Source: Colwellia echini (GTDB lineage Bacteria; Pseudomonadota; Gammaproteobacteria; Enterobacterales; Alteromonadaceae). From it: a stretch of 64,000 nucleotides of DNA. Positions 9,002 to 19,400 of the stretch are shown piece by piece. A model generated the notes under the pieces. It was given only the letters and a program-made list of their open reading frames with translations. It did no database searches and was not told the origin of the DNA. The stretch lies in contig NZ_PJAI02000002.1 in assembly GCF_002843355.2 (NCBI RefSeq), positions 62,001 through 126,000 of the forward strand. The letters run 5' to 3'. Within the stretch, counting starts at the first letter, position 1, and the number at the start of each line of letters is the position of its first letter. A program made the translations under genes and the position numbers.

Positions 9002-9937
9002 ATGTTATCAAGAGTAGGTGAAACTTTATATTGGGTATCTCGTTACATCGAACGTGCAGAAAATGTTGCGCGTTTAATCAATGTTAATAATATGTTGATG
9101 ATGGACTTACCCAAAGGGGTTAGTACAGGGTGGGAACCATTAGTTGATATTATTGGTGCGCGTAAAAGTTACTTAGAAAACCATAGTGATTTTTCTGAAC
9201 AAAAGGCATTAAGATATTTACTGGTTGGTAGTGATAACAACTCTTCAATTCTCAACTCTATCATTTCAGCTAGAGAAAGTGCTAGAACGATACGTGATGT
9301 AATTCCAAGAGATGTATGGGAAGAAATTAATTCACTGTATTATTTTGTTAAAGATAACTCAAAAGAGGGCTTATCTAAACGTGGACGATTTTCGTTTCTA
9401 AAACATATTATTGATTCAGCGCATCAAATATTTGGTGCTTTAGATGCGACAATTAATCATGATCAGGGCTATGTGTTTATACGCTTTGGTTCAATGATTG
9501 AACGAGCCGATATGACTTCTCGTATTCTAGATATTCGTTCTGAAAGTTTAGTGATCAGTGATGAAGCTAAACCTTACGAAAATATTCAATGGATCAGTTT
9601 ATTACGCTCCTTAAGTGCTTATCAAATGTATCGTCAACAAATGGGTGTGAGAGTACAACGCTCTGACGTAATTGAATTTGTAATGCACAGCGAAATATTT
9701 CCAAGATCGATAATTTTCTGTTTATACGAATTAAAAGAGTTGATATCACCGCTTATTAAGTCGGCAGAGCTGATTAAACTTATTGATGACGCTATTAAAG
9801 AGCTGAAGTATAAAAATGTAAGGGCACTTAAAAACGGTTATTTACATGATTATATTGATACCATTCAAATCCGTTTGGCTGATATTCATAATGCTCTGGC
9901 TGAGTCATATTTTTTGAAACCACCGGAAGAAGTTTAA
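9002..9937 (+). CDS. alpha-E domain protein (DUF403)
   Basis: 311 residues from the ATG at 9002, which gives the canonical family start MLSRVGETLYWVSRYIERAENVARL. A longer reading from a GTG at 8954 would overlap the previous gene and adds nothing family-like. The protein is all-alpha with a conserved N-terminal ERAEN motif and a second ERAD segment (FGSMIERADMTSRIL). It is cytoplasmic with no signal peptide. It almost abuts the ATP-grasp stop, so the pair is the split equivalent of the fusion at 3995. Alpha-E proteins are thought to be partners of CP-ATP-grasp enzymes; the molecular role is unknown. The cluster ends here, followed by a terminator. Confidence 0.9.
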   Translation: MLSRVGETLYWVSRYIERAENVARLINVNNMLMMDLPKGVSTGWEPLVDIIGARKSYLENHSDFSEQKALRYLLVGSDNNSSILNSIISARESARTIRDVIPRDVWEEINSLYYFVKDNSKEGLSKRGRFSFLKHIIDSAHQIFGALDATINHDQGYVFIRFGSMIERADMTSRILDIRSESLVISDEAKPYENIQWISLLRSLSAYQMYRQQMGVRVQRSDVIEFVMHSEIFPRSIIFCLYELKELISPLIKSAELIKLIDDAIKELKYKNVRALKNGYLHDYIDTIQIRLADIHNALAESYFLKPPEEV

Positions 9938-10000
9938 ACTATTCAACCTGAGGTTAGGTCGTATTGTCTCGCCCTGAAATACACTGACGTTTTTAATGAA

Positions 10001-10032
10001 AGGCCAGATAGCTATTGCTCCTGGCCTTTTTT
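10001..10032 (+). terminator. rho-independent terminator of the transglutaminase/ATP-grasp cluster
   Basis: Stem AGGCCAG (10001-10007) / CTGGCCT (10021-10027) followed by a run of T. The rest of 9938-10276 shows no gene or other clear signal. Confidence 0.85.
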
Positions 10033-10276
10033 GTGCGCTTCATTTAGTGTTTTTGTTCCTAAAACTTTATTCCCTAAACTTTTTAATCCTAAATTAATAC
10101 AAAGTGCTCACCGTGATTAAATCTGTCTAAAAATAACAAAAAATATTAAATCATTCGTTGGGAAAATCGACTAACGCTGAAGTTAATAAGGCATGTTACT
10201 ACCCTTAAATTTTTTGTTCAGGTAAACTAAGCTCACTCCTTCAATGTCTTTATTTCTTAGAGCCTGTAACCATTTT

Positions 10277-11734
10277 ATGCGTATTATCCATACATCAGAT
10301 TGGCATTTAGGCCAGTATTTTTACGGCAAAAGCCGCGCCAATGAACACCAACAATTTCTCAATTGGTTATTAGAACAAGTTAGTTTACATCATGTTAATG
10401 CCATTATTGTTGCGGGCGATATTTTTGATACTTCTACACCACCAAGTTATGCCCGCGAAATGTATTTCGATTTTATTGCTAAGCTACATGCCAGTAACTG
10501 CCAATTAATTATTTTGGCGGGTAATCATGACTCAGTAGCTATGTTAGCAGAATCGCAATCTGTGTTAGCAAGCTTATCTACTCGGGTCATCACCCAAGTT
10601 ATCCCAATCTCTATAGCAGAAGAAGCGTTGGAAACAGTAGATGATGAGCAGAGTCAATCTTCGAACGCTTTACAACAACAAGTATTTTCTATTTTAGATG
10701 TACACGGTAAAGCCAGCGCAATCATTTGTGCTATTCCTTTTGTGCGTCCTCGCGATGTGAGCAAAAGCCGAGCAGGACAATCCGCCCAAGATAAACAACA
10801 AAGTTTACAACAAGGTATCAGTGATCATTATCAAAATTTATACCAACAGGCCTTAGCGTTATCAGTACGTTTGGCTAAAGAGCAGAACTTACCTGAAGGC
10901 GAAATACTGCCGATTATTGCCACTGGGCATTTAACTGCTTTGGGGGTTTCGGTAAGTGATAGTAAAAGTGATTCGGTGCGAGATATTTATATTGGTTCGT
11001 TAGAGGCGTTTCCAGCAAGTGCCTTTCCACCTGCAGATTATATTGCACTTGGGCATATTCATCGTGCACAAAAGGTGGCTAAATCTGAGCATATTCGTTA
11101 CTGCGGATCGCCTATACCGTTAAGTTTTGATGAAGCAAGTCAACAAAAAAGGGTATTAGTTGTTGATTTCTCTTCAGGTAAGCTCGCCAAAGTAGATGAG
11201 TTAGCCATTCCATGTTTTCAACCATTGTATATGGTGAAAAGCTCGGTAGATGAACTTGAAGTAAAATTACAAGCGACTTTAACTCAATTTAAAAAATATC
11301 AAGAAGATTCGCTACAAACGCTATTGGTTAATAAAGCTTGGTTAGATATTGAAATAGACAATGGTGATCACTTAAGTGACTTGTCACAACGTGTTACTGA
11401 ACTAACTACGGACATGCCGTTTGAAGTGTTGCTAGTGAGACGTAGTAAAAAAGCCCGTCAACGTAGACAAACACAATTTTCACAGCAAGAAAACAGCACG
11501 TTGAGCGAATTGTCGTTGGCGGAAGTGTTTGACTCACGCTTATCATTACTTGACTGGCAAACGGATGAAGAAATTGCGCGTAAAAGTCGTTTAAAAGAAT
11601 TATTTGCACAATTGTCGATTGAATTGTCATTAAATGTAAAACAAGAGAATCAAGTAAAACAAACAGAAAATAGCAATGCGCACCAGAAACACACACAAAA
11701 TAATACAGATCAAAAAGAGCAAAAGTCGTTATGA
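10277..11734 (+). CDS. sbcD: exonuclease subunit SbcD (Mre11-like nuclease)
   Basis: 485 residues from the ATG at 10277, which gives the family start [13 protein letters not shown]. An in-frame ATG at 10244 would add 11 unusual residues and has no better ribosome-binding site. Metallophosphoesterase motifs are present: D8 and H10 (DWH), GDIFD (47-51), GNHD (82-85) and GHIH (259-262). SbcD is the Mn-dependent nuclease of the SbcCD complex, which cuts hairpins and processes DNA ends in the cytoplasm. The C-terminus has a Gln/Asn/Lys-rich, low-complexity tail of about 35 residues. It overlaps sbcC by 4 nt (ATGA), the usual coupled arrangement. Confidence 0.95.
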   Translation: MRIIHTSDWHLGQYFYGKSRANEHQQFLNWLLEQVSLHHVNAIIVAGDIFDTSTPPSYAREMYFDFIAKLHASNCQLIILAGNHDSVAMLAESQSVLASLSTRVITQVIPISIAEEALETVDDEQSQSSNALQQQVFSILDVHGKASAIICAIPFVRPRDVSKSRAGQSAQDKQQSLQQGISDHYQNLYQQALALSVRLAKEQNLPEGEILPIIATGHLTALGVSVSDSKSDSVRDIYIGSLEAFPASAFPPADYIALGHIHRAQKVAKSEHIRYCGSPIPLSFDEASQQKRVLVVDFSSGKLAKVDELAIPCFQPLYMVKSSVDELEVKLQATLTQFKKYQEDSLQTLLVNKAWLDIEIDNGDHLSDLSQRVTELTTDMPFEVLLVRRSKKARQRRQTQFSQQENSTLSELSLAEVFDSRLSLLDWQTDEEIARKSRLKELFAQLSIELSLNVKQENQVKQTENSNAHQKHTQNNTDQKEQKSL

Positions 11735-14700
11735 GAATTTTAAGTTTACGTTTTGAGAACATTAATTCTCTTAAAGGCAGCTGGAAAATTGACTTTACTC
11801 AAGCACCTTTTGACAACAACGGTTTATTTGCGATCACAGGCCCTACAGGAGCAGGTAAAACCACCATACTCGATGCCATTTGTTTAGCACTCTATCACGA
11901 AACACCGCGGTTAACTGTGTCTAAAAGTCAAAATCAGCTAATGACTCGCCATACTAGTCATTGTATGGCAGAAGTTGAATTTGAAGTAAAAGGCCAAGCT
12001 TATCGTGCTTTTTGGAGTCAAAAGCGTGCACGAAATAAAGTTGATGGTAATTTATTAGAGCCGGTTGCCGAGCTTGCCAAACTTGATGACAGCGCTAATG
12101 CTAGTGAAGGAACCATTGTTTCAGATAAGTTAAGAACAGTACGTAGCGATATTAGTGAGTTGACTGGTCTTAATTTCTCACGTTTTACTAAGTCAATGAT
12201 GTTATCGCAAGGGGAATTCGCGGCGTTTTTAAATGCTCAGCCTAATGATCGCGCACAATTATTAGAGCAACTTACTGGCACAGAAGTTTATGGTGATATT
12301 TCTAAACAAGTTTTTGATAATCATAAAAATGCACAAAATGAATTAAAACTATTACAAGCGAAAAGTCAGGGCGTAACTTTATTAGATGACATTAAAGTAG
12401 CTGAGCTTGAAGCGTTATTAAGCCAAAATAGTGAAGCAGAAAATGAATTGAGTAAACAATATAATCAAGCTCAACAAGTTAAAAACTGGAGTGTTAGTTT
12501 TCATGCTAATGAAGAAGCGTCTAATAGTGCTCAGCAACAATTAACGGCGGTTATTCAGCAAGAGTTAGCCAACAAAGCAGACTTAGATACTTTAGTGCGT
12601 GCTAACGTAGCCGAGCCATTACGCTCGGCTTATGAAAAAATAGAGAATGCTAAAGCTGAGTATCAAAAAACGTTACAACAAGTTAATAGCCAAAAAGAAC
12701 AGTTGTTCACGATTGAAAAAACGCTGTTGGCTAATGAGCAGAAATTAACCGAGTTAAAAAATAGCCAAGCCATTGCTGAAGCTCAACGTAAAACCATAGA
12801 GCAAGTCATCAATGAAAAAATTCAGCCACTTGAGCAGGAAATAACACACAATAATAACGCCTTACAAACGATACAAAATGAGTTAACAGCACAAAATAGT
12901 ACGCTTGCAAGTAGTAAAACTGTATTAATCGCCATTGAAACAGAGCATCAACAGGTATTCACAACAGTTCAAGCACAGCAAACTGTTTTGACTGACGGAG
13001 AGTCATTAGCACACCTACACGAAAAACTACCGGTATGGCAGAATAATTATCAGCAGTTAACAAAGTGGCAGCAAGATATAGAAAATACTATTGCAGAGCA
13101 AAAACAAGCTGAATTAGCGTTATCGAGATTAGAAGAGCAGCGCCAAGTACAACAAACCGCGATTAAAGAAAGTGAAGGGCACTTACAAGCGTTAAAGGCA
13201 CATAAAAGTAAATTAATCAGACAAGCAAAGCAGCTTGTTGAGCAAAGCCAAGGCGCACAAATTATATTGCATGATAGCTCACATAATAATTCACATGATA
13301 GTTCGAGTAATAGTTCGGGTAATAGTTCGGGTAATAGCCCAGACGATCACAATGTACAAAATAGTGAATTAACCAGTGAGCATCTCAATCAAGCGATACT
13401 TGAACAGCAAAACACACAGGTAGGTTTAAAAGAAGCTGAACAGTTAGCTAAACGTTATCATGTGCTGTTATCTGAACAGCATAAGCTCAGCGAGCAACAG
13501 CAACACGATACAGAAGCTTTATCGGCTATTGAACAATCACTTGTCGTTCTTCGACAAGAATACAGTGTGGCCAAGCAACAGAAAAAAGATGTTGAAACCT
13601 TATTAACACAACAACAAACGATTATGGCGCTAAGTGATCATCGCGCTAAGTTGCAAGCCCATCAATCATGTCCTTTGTGTGGCTCAACAGAGCACCCAGC
13701 GATTGATGCATATCAGAGAATTGATAACAACGAACATGAACAACGATTAGCGTACTTAATACAAACATTAGAAAATGTTGAAAAACAGGGTAACGGGCTT
13801 AAACAGCAACAGTCTGATCTTAATGCACAAATAAAAGCACAGTATAATAACCTAGAACGCATTAGTGGCGAGCAAAGTGAGATTGAACAACATTGGGCTG
13901 CACTTATGGGTAATAATCTTAATTCTCAGCTTGTAAAAGCGAATAACGGAAAAGCTGTAGACTTGTTAGATTTTGTCATCATAGTGCAAATACAAAATGC
14001 GTTAATGCAAGTTTTTGAACAACTGACTGATTTACAATTATTACAAAAATCACTCTATGAAAACCACCAAGCCCAACAGCAAAATGCAGAGCAAATTAAC
14101 CATAGTGATAAAGCACTAACGGCTCAGTTAAACCAAGCTGAAATAGGGCAACAAAAAGCACAATCTTTAGTTGAAAATATTAGCCGTATCACAAATGATT
14201 TAGCACAAAAACAGCATGACTTTTCTGCACTAAATGAACAACTTGTTTCGCAAATTATAGCTGAAAAAATACACCTGCCAATAACGCAAAATAATGATGA
14301 TTTTACACAAATAAAATCTATCTGTATTGACCCTGAGTGGTTATTGACATTAGCGCAAAAAGTACAACAATATCAATTTACCTTGACTAGCTATCAAGCA
14401 TCTAAAACACAACTTGAAGAGCTTAAACATCAACTAGCTTTACAAAATCAACAGGTCAATCAACAACAAAAGCAAGTTGACCAAAGTAGCGCTCAGTTAA
14501 ATAGCTGCAGAAGTGAGATATCACGCCTTGAATCGTCACGCGTTACTTTTTTTGTTGAAGCAGGAGTGATTGATGTTAATCTTCAAGATGTTGTTTTATT
14601 GAGGGAAAGTATAAGTGATGAAAGAGATCATGCAGTAGCTGAATTGGCTTTAATTGAAAAGGGATTTAACGATAAATTAGCTGATAAACAAGATCGTAAA

Positions 14701-15738
14701 GGCCAGTTAACGACTGCTGAAAGTCAATTGTCAGCTTTGTTATTACAAACGGAAAGTGTCAATAAACTTTGGCAGACAGCATTAAGAGCAAGTGAATTTG
14801 AAAATGAAAAACAGTTTTTATCAGCGTTGATAAGTGCGGAGAAAAAGCAACAACTAACGCAACTTTTTAATGAACTTGATGACAGTAAAAAGCAAGCGCA
14901 AACATTGCTAGCGCAAAGCGAAAAAACAGCTGAGAAATTGCATGTCGAAAAGCTAAGTTTATGCGAGCAAGGAGCCACAGATTTTGAATTAAATTCATTG
15001 GAAAGTACGTTAGTTAAGTTAAGCGATTCATTAAAACAATGTCAGCAAAAAATAGGGCAGATATCACAGCAAATAACACAAGATAAAACCAATAAAACAG
15101 CGCAACAGTCTTTATTAGCTGACATCAAAAAAGCACAAAATGATTTAGATGATTTAAGCCATTTAAATGCACTTATTGGCTCAGCTGATGGTGCTAAATT
15201 TAGAAAATTTGCACAAGGTTTAACATTAGCTAATTTGGTCCATCTTGCTAATTTACAACTAGAACGGTTATTTGGTCGTTATCAATTACAATGTCAACAA
15301 ACAGATACCTTAGCGTTAGAAGTAGTTGATACTTGGCAGGGAGATACCGCGCGTGATATTAAAACCTTATCAGGCGGAGAAAGCTTTTTAATTAGTTTAG
15401 CATTGGCTTTAGCGTTATCTGATTTGGTAAGTAATAAAACCAGTATCGACTCACTCTTTCTTGATGAAGGCTTTGGTACCTTAGATAATAATACCTTAGA
15501 AGTTGCTCTCGATGCCTTAGATAACCTAAATGCGAGTGGTAAGATGATTGGTGTGATTAGTCATGTTGATGCTTTAAAAGAGCGTATAGGCGTACAAATA
15601 AAAGTTCAAAAGCTCAGTGGCTTAGGTGTAAGTAGTTTAGAGAAGCAGTATCAGTTTACTGAAAATCTTGATGAGCAACCTGCAGAGTCTAGTAACGATA
15701 TATCAAATGGCTCACAAACTAACAGTAAAATAGAGTAG
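11731..15738 (+). CDS. sbcC: exonuclease subunit SbcC (Rad50-like ATPase)
   Basis: 1335 residues, longer than E. coli SbcC (about 1048). Walker [10 protein letters not shown] at 37-45, a zinc-hook CPLC at 647-650 in the middle of long Gln-rich coiled coils, ABC signature LSGGES at 1213-1218, and Walker B LFLDEG with D1245/E1246. This is the complete layout of an SMC/Rad50-type ATPase that gates the SbcD nuclease. Residues about 515-541 are an Asp/Ser/Asn/His/Gly-rich insert encoded partly by a 12-nt tandem repeat, in the N-terminal arm ahead of the hook. The start overlaps the sbcD stop (ATGA). Confidence 0.95.
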   Translation: MRILSLRFENINSLKGSWKIDFTQAPFDNNGLFAITGPTGAGKTTILDAICLALYHETPRLTVSKSQNQLMTRHTSHCMAEVEFEVKGQAYRAFWSQKRARNKVDGNLLEPVAELAKLDDSANASEGTIVSDKLRTVRSDISELTGLNFSRFTKSMMLSQGEFAAFLNAQPNDRAQLLEQLTGTEVYGDISKQVFDNHKNAQNELKLLQAKSQGVTLLDDIKVAELEALLSQNSEAENELSKQYNQAQQVKNWSVSFHANEEASNSAQQQLTAVIQQELANKADLDTLVRANVAEPLRSAYEKIENAKAEYQKTLQQVNSQKEQLFTIEKTLLANEQKLTELKNSQAIAEAQRKTIEQVINEKIQPLEQEITHNNNALQTIQNELTAQNSTLASSKTVLIAIETEHQQVFTTVQAQQTVLTDGESLAHLHEKLPVWQNNYQQLTKWQQDIENTIAEQKQAELALSRLEEQRQVQQTAIKESEGHLQALKAHKSKLIRQAKQLVEQSQGAQIILHDSSHNNSHDSSSNSSGNSSGNSPDDHNVQNSELTSEHLNQAILEQQNTQVGLKEAEQLAKRYHVLLSEQHKLSEQQQHDTEALSAIEQSLVVLRQEYSVAKQQKKDVETLLTQQQTIMALSDHRAKLQAHQSCPLCGSTEHPAIDAYQRIDNNEHEQRLAYLIQTLENVEKQGNGLKQQQSDLNAQIKAQYNNLERISGEQSEIEQHWAALMGNNLNSQLVKANNGKAVDLLDFVIIVQIQNALMQVFEQLTDLQLLQKSLYENHQAQQQNAEQINHSDKALTAQLNQAEIGQQKAQSLVENISRITNDLAQKQHDFSALNEQLVSQIIAEKIHLPITQNNDDFTQIKSICIDPEWLLTLAQKVQQYQFTLTSYQASKTQLEELKHQLALQNQQVNQQQKQVDQSSAQLNSCRSEISRLESSRVTFFVEAGVIDVNLQDVVLLRESISDERDHAVAELALIEKGFNDKLADKQDRKGQLTTAESQLSALLLQTESVNKLWQTALRASEFENEKQFLSALISAEKKQQLTQLFNELDDSKKQAQTLLAQSEKTAEKLHVEKLSLCEQGATDFELNSLESTLVKLSDSLKQCQQKIGQISQQITQDKTNKTAQQSLLADIKKAQNDLDDLSHLNALIGSADGAKFRKFAQGLTLANLVHLANLQLERLFGRYQLQCQQTDTLALEVVDTWQGDTARDIKTLSGGESFLISLALALALSDLVSNKTSIDSLFLDEGFGTLDNNTLEVALDALDNLNASGKMIGVISHVDALKERIGVQIKVQKLSGLGVSSLEKQYQFTENLDEQPAESSNDISNGSQTNSKIE

Positions 15739-15747
15739 GGAACACTT

Positions 15748-16647
15748 TTGGAAATTTGGATTTATTTTACTTTACTGGCTGCTTTCATGCAGGCGGTAAG
15801 AACAGCAGGTCAAAAACAGTTATCAGGTAAACTTAACTCTATGGCTAATACCGGTGTTAGGTATCTGTTTGCTTTACCTTTTGCTTGGTGTTACTTGTGG
15901 TGGTTACTTGATTACCGACAAGCAGTTATTCCTGAACTTAACAGCCAATTTCTTCGATACGCACTGATTGCTTGCGTGATGCAAATAGTAGGAACCGCCT
16001 GTTTGGTTGCAGCCTTTCGCTATCGTAACTTTGCTGTTGCAACCAGTTTAGCAAAAACAGAAGCAATTCAAGTGGCTGTTGTTGGTTCTTTAATCTTTGG
16101 TATAAGTTTATCCGGTTTAGGTTGGTTTAGCGTTGTGGTTGGTGTTATTGGTGTATTTTTAGTTTCTAAAGTGAAGTTTAATTTACGCGATATTATTTCT
16201 GACTCGCAAAGTTTAGTGGGCGTTGGTTATGGTTTAGGTGCAGGTTTAGGTTTAGCCATAACTACGTTATTGATTCGAGAATCAAGCCTGGCTTTAAATA
16301 CCGACTTAATGATCAGTGCGGCTGTAACTCTAGTATTTATGATCACTGTACAGTCGTTAATTTCACTCATCTATGTGCTTATTGAGGATAAATCACAATT
16401 AAATAAAATGTTTAGCCATTGGCGTTTATGTTTATTTGTTGGCATTACTAGCTTATTAGGCTCTATTGGCTGGTTTACTGGGGCAAGCTATCAAAATGCC
16501 GCTTATGTTAAAGCGTTAGGGCAAGTCGAATTTTTCATTACCTTAGCCTTAACCTATCGTGTATTTAAAGAAACCATCACTTTGAAGGAATATATTGGAA
16601 TGGCATTAATTATTTTGAGTGTGATGATCTTATTATTGTGGGCCTAG
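15748..16647 (+). CDS. DMT-superfamily (EamA-like) membrane transporter
   Basis: 299 residues with about ten hydrophobic segments arranged as two similar halves, the typical EamA/DMT layout and length. The start is TTG at 15748, with GGGAAC just upstream; the next in-frame ATG (15790) would cut into the first membrane segment. It starts 9 nt after the sbcC stop and is probably co-transcribed with sbcDC. It is an inner-membrane carrier whose substrate cannot be read from sequence. No terminator was recognised in the 217 bp before slyD. Confidence 0.8.
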   Translation: MEIWIYFTLLAAFMQAVRTAGQKQLSGKLNSMANTGVRYLFALPFAWCYLWWLLDYRQAVIPELNSQFLRYALIACVMQIVGTACLVAAFRYRNFAVATSLAKTEAIQVAVVGSLIFGISLSGLGWFSVVVGVIGVFLVSKVKFNLRDIISDSQSLVGVGYGLGAGLGLAITTLLIRESSLALNTDLMISAAVTLVFMITVQSLISLIYVLIEDKSQLNKMFSHWRLCLFVGITSLLGSIGWFTGASYQNAAYVKALGQVEFFITLALTYRVFKETITLKEYIGMALIILSVMILLLWA

Positions 16648-16864
16648 TTATTATCATTGCAACTGTTGTATACATGGAATAACTTTGTACTGTAAATCGC
16701 TCGTAATGAGACACAATACCGACTATTTTAATTGATTACTGGGCTAAGCAAGGTAGAATGGCGGCATTAAATAACATAGCTATATATTTTGCTTATATGC
16801 TTAACCTAATGCGTATAAATAATAAATTAAGCCGTAAATCCAAAGTAATAATGAAGAGAATACT

Positions 16865-17368
16865 ATGAAAATCGCTGAAAAAACTGTTGCCCACTTTCAC
16901 TACACACTTAAAAATGAATCTGGTGAAGAACTAGAATCATCAAATGGTCATGAGCCATTAGCTTATTTACATGGCGCTAATAATACTTTACCTGGTTTAG
17001 AAAAAGCACTTGAAGGTAAAGAAAAAGGAGATAAATTTTCTGCAACGTTACAACCTGAAGAAGCTTACGGTGAATATCAGCAAGGCCTAGAGCAACGTGT
17101 ACCAGTTAAACATTTACACGGCTTACCTAGCAAAAATGCGACATGGAAAAAAGGTATGACAGCGGTTGTACAAACAGAGCAAGGTCAACGTCAAGTAACC
17201 GTAGTAAAAGCGGGTAAATTTATGGTAACTGTTGATATTAACCCGCCATTAGCAGGTAAAGTATTAACCTTTGATATTGAAATTGTTGACGTGCGCGCAG
17301 CAACTGAAGAAGAAGTTACTCATGGCCATGTACATAGTGCTGATAGCAGTTGTGGGCATGATCACTAG
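16865..17368 (+). CDS. slyD: FKBP-type peptidyl-prolyl isomerase, SlyD-like
   Basis: 167 residues. An FKBP domain (FHYTLKNESGEELESS..., LPGLEKALEG, KFSATLQPEEAYGEY) encloses an insert-in-flap segment, followed by a His-rich tail (HGHVHSADSSCGHDH) shorter than that of E. coli SlyD (196 residues). SlyD proteins are cytoplasmic prolyl isomerases and chaperones that bind nickel through the His/Cys-rich tail and assist metalloenzyme maturation. The ATG follows a GAAGAG sequence. It appears monocistronic, ending in a strong terminator. Confidence 0.88.
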   Translation: MKIAEKTVAHFHYTLKNESGEELESSNGHEPLAYLHGANNTLPGLEKALEGKEKGDKFSATLQPEEAYGEYQQGLEQRVPVKHLHGLPSKNATWKKGMTAVVQTEQGQRQVTVVKAGKFMVTVDINPPLAGKVLTFDIEIVDVRAATEEEVTHGHVHSADSSCGHDH

Positions 17369-17396
17369 TCGATAAAATAATATACAACACAACTAA

Positions 17397-17432
17397 AAAT
17401 GGCTAAGTAGTTTAACTACTTAGCCATTTTTT
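17397..17432. terminator. strong hairpin terminator between convergent genes
   Basis: Long stem AAATGGCTAAGTAGTT / AACTACTTAGCCATTT with a T tract downstream and an A run upstream. It can serve slyD on plus and the convergent GGDEF-like gene on minus. Confidence 0.9.
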
Positions 17433-17482
17433 ATGGTATTAACTTTATATTTTAGCAAATTTAAGTTATTTAATAAGAAAAT

Positions 17483-18067
17483 TTAAGCAGCTTTTCTTGC
17501 TTTAAGTATTTCTTCTTTAGCTCGACTAATTATATGGTGCAAGTCTTCGCCATTTGCTTGAGAAGCACCTGCGCTGCAGGTAATTTCAGTACCCTTTGAC
17601 CAAGTCATTCTTTTGATAGTTTGACTAATTTTATTCGCAAGTTTAGTCGCATCTTTCAGTGGCATATCAGGACAAACCAAAACTAGTTCTTTTAAACTCC
17701 AGCGTGCAAGTAGATCTCTATCGCCACAGCAGGTGTTAATAATTTGATTAACAATTTTTTGTAAATTTTTATCTGAAGCCGTAGTAGAGAATTGACGAAC
17801 ATGATCGTCAAAATAATCCAGTTCAATAAAAATAAGGCTCATCTTAGATAATTCAGAAGGAACTATTTGATCAAAATAACTACTTAAACCAATACGACTT
17901 AATGCCCCTGTTAAAGGACAGATCATGTTGGCGAACTCATCTTCTTCAACGGTTTGAGCACGCTCTTTCACTATTTTTTGTTTAATCGTTTTTAAGAAGC
18001 CAAAAGCTTTAGTAAGTTTTGAAGATATGCCTTGTTTTTCAGCTTCTTTATTGACTGCAGTTTTCAT
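17483..18067 (-). CDS. degenerate GGDEF-domain protein
   Basis: 194 residues from the ATG at 18067, which has AAGAGA 8 nt upstream; a GTG at 18121 is an alternative with no clear ribosome-binding site. After about 50 charged residues comes a GGDEF-like fold: PLTGALSRIGL (51-61, like the usual DxLTGLxNR), LIFIELDYFDDH (about 78-88), and WSLKELVLV, where the signature G-G-[DE]-E-F is replaced by S-L-K-E-L (124-128). The catalytic loop is lost, so diguanylate cyclase activity is unlikely. A structural, nucleotide-sensing or inactive role is inferred. There is no sensor domain or membrane segment. Confidence 0.75.
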   Translation of the reverse strand: MKTAVNKEAEKQGISSKLTKAFGFLKTIKQKIVKERAQTVEEDEFANMICPLTGALSRIGLSSYFDQIVPSELSKMSLIFIELDYFDDHVRQFSTTASDKNLQKIVNQIINTCCGDRDLLARWSLKELVLVCPDMPLKDATKLANKISQTIKRMTWSKGTEITCSAGASQANGEDLHHIISRAKEEILKARKAA

Positions 18068-18420
18068 CAAAATGTTCTCTTGAGGTTTAATATCTGTTAA
18101 ATGGCTACTTTTGTGTAACACGATATTAACATATTTTAGTGGGAATAATAGTTATTAAACATAAAAATTTTAAATATTCAGGATTTATTACTCTTGTGTC
18201 ACCCTATATTAAGTAGCACTAAAGTACAATTTAACAGAGTATTTAAATTTATAAAGCTATAAATTGCAAAGATTTGTAATTACTTTATTTATCAAGTGGC
18301 AGGAAGTAAAATGTCAGTTATGGAGCTTTGGAGTTTATTGAACTTTCGATGTAACTTTTACAGAAACATGTTTGATATTTAAATAAGCCAAGGCAGAGCA
18401 TGCAAGTGTTGCTGGCTAGA

Positions 18421-18630
18421 TGAATACGGGAAAATGAAATTGAGTTAGTTAATTATATGAATAGTCAGTAATTAGTAGCTTAGTAACAAAAATATAACAT
18501 CGTTTTAGCTATTGTTCTGCAAGTCGAGAAAACGAGTCAAATAACACGGTATTGGAAGCTTTCATTACGCGACTGATTTAAGAAAGCACAAGATAATTAG
18601 GTTTGCAGTATTGTGCTTATCCGAGTTAAG
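18421..18630. repeat. decayed copy of the 116-313 MITE-like element
   Basis: The left end (TGAATACGGGAAAATGAAATTGAG) aligns with the left end of the element at 116-313, the middle keeps a nearly identical block (attGGAAGCTTTCATTACG at 18551-18569), and the right end TTATCCGAGTTAAG matches with small gaps. Terminal repeats are no longer perfect. The rest of the 18068-18728 gap shows no gene; an isolated CCCGAGTT near 18717 may be another fragment. Confidence 0.55.
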
Positions 18631-18728
18631 TAAAATAATAAGCGTTAAAGAAAGGGCAGCTAATAGTTTAATTAATGACTGATTTTTAAAAACTCAAAAT
18701 AAAATAGCTAAGCGATCCCGAGTTGCAG

Positions 18729-19400
18729 CTAAGAAACAAAATATAACTCACCAAAAAACTCGGGTCGATGGTAGTCAGGGGTTGATACCTCGATATTATT
18801 CCACACGGCATACTGTGGTTCTATCCTTCCGCCGCAACGGTAAAAATTAGCAAACCACTTTTCTTTATTAACTTTCTCTTCTGTTAGCTGCTCAATGACA
18901 GAAAATGGTATGGCTAGCTCGATAGTCCAACTACTATCAGTATCATTTTCTATTTTTGTTAATGTGTTGATAGTACTAGTAGACTTTATTTTTCGAGCTA
19001 TTTCGGGGCTAATGAACCGACGGTTATCTCGATTACCGCCATAGGCAAGATGCAATGTTCCGCAACAATTTACTTCTACATTGAGATAACTATTACCGAG
19101 TATTCCAGATGGGCTAAAAAAGAACTCAACGCAAGAATCTTGGCAAATTAACATGTGATTTAATTGCGTTTGTTTAGCATAACTGTACTTGTCTTGGGCG
19201 TTTATTTGTAAAAATAAAGTATCGTTGTTGGCACAAAGCTTTACTTGAGTTTGTTGTTGCAAACCAGTTTCATACCAAGGGAACTGATTAATGTTTAATG
19301 CTTCAATGTTTTGCCAATCAGGCATATTGTAACTGTCATTATGTGTAGTTTGTGTACTTTCATTGGTAAATTTCGCGGCTTTAATTACATACTTTTTCAT
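18729..19400 (-). CDS. carbohydrate-binding family 9-like protein
   Basis: 223 residues from the ATG at 19400, which overlaps the trmO stop by 4 nt (ATGA) and has AAGG 7 nt upstream. The pattern of Trp/Asp-rich strands (VKLCANNDTLFLQINAQDKY, CVEFFFSP, YLNVEVNCCGTLHLAYG, SWTIELAIPFSVI, WFANFYRCGG) is that of CBM9-like domains that bind sugars in extracellular enzymes. No signal peptide or catalytic domain is seen, so it is probably a cytoplasmic stand-alone protein of unknown ligand. Its position at the end of the rcsF-trmO operon suggests co-expression only. Confidence 0.65.
   Translation of the reverse strand: MKKYVIKAAKFTNESTQTTHNDSYNMPDWQNIEALNINQFPWYETGLQQQTQVKLCANNDTLFLQINAQDKYSYAKQTQLNHMLICQDSCVEFFFSPSGILGNSYLNVEVNCCGTLHLAYGGNRDNRRFISPEIARKIKSTSTINTLTKIENDTDSSWTIELAIPFSVIEQLTEEKVNKEKWFANFYRCGGRIEPQYAVWNNIEVSTPDYHRPEFFGELYFVS

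Noticed and set aside
11406-11762. A 118-codon open frame on minus across the sbcD-sbcC junction
   Set aside because: It is fully opposite two well-identified genes and its Cys/Phe/Leu-rich translation looks like antisense reading.
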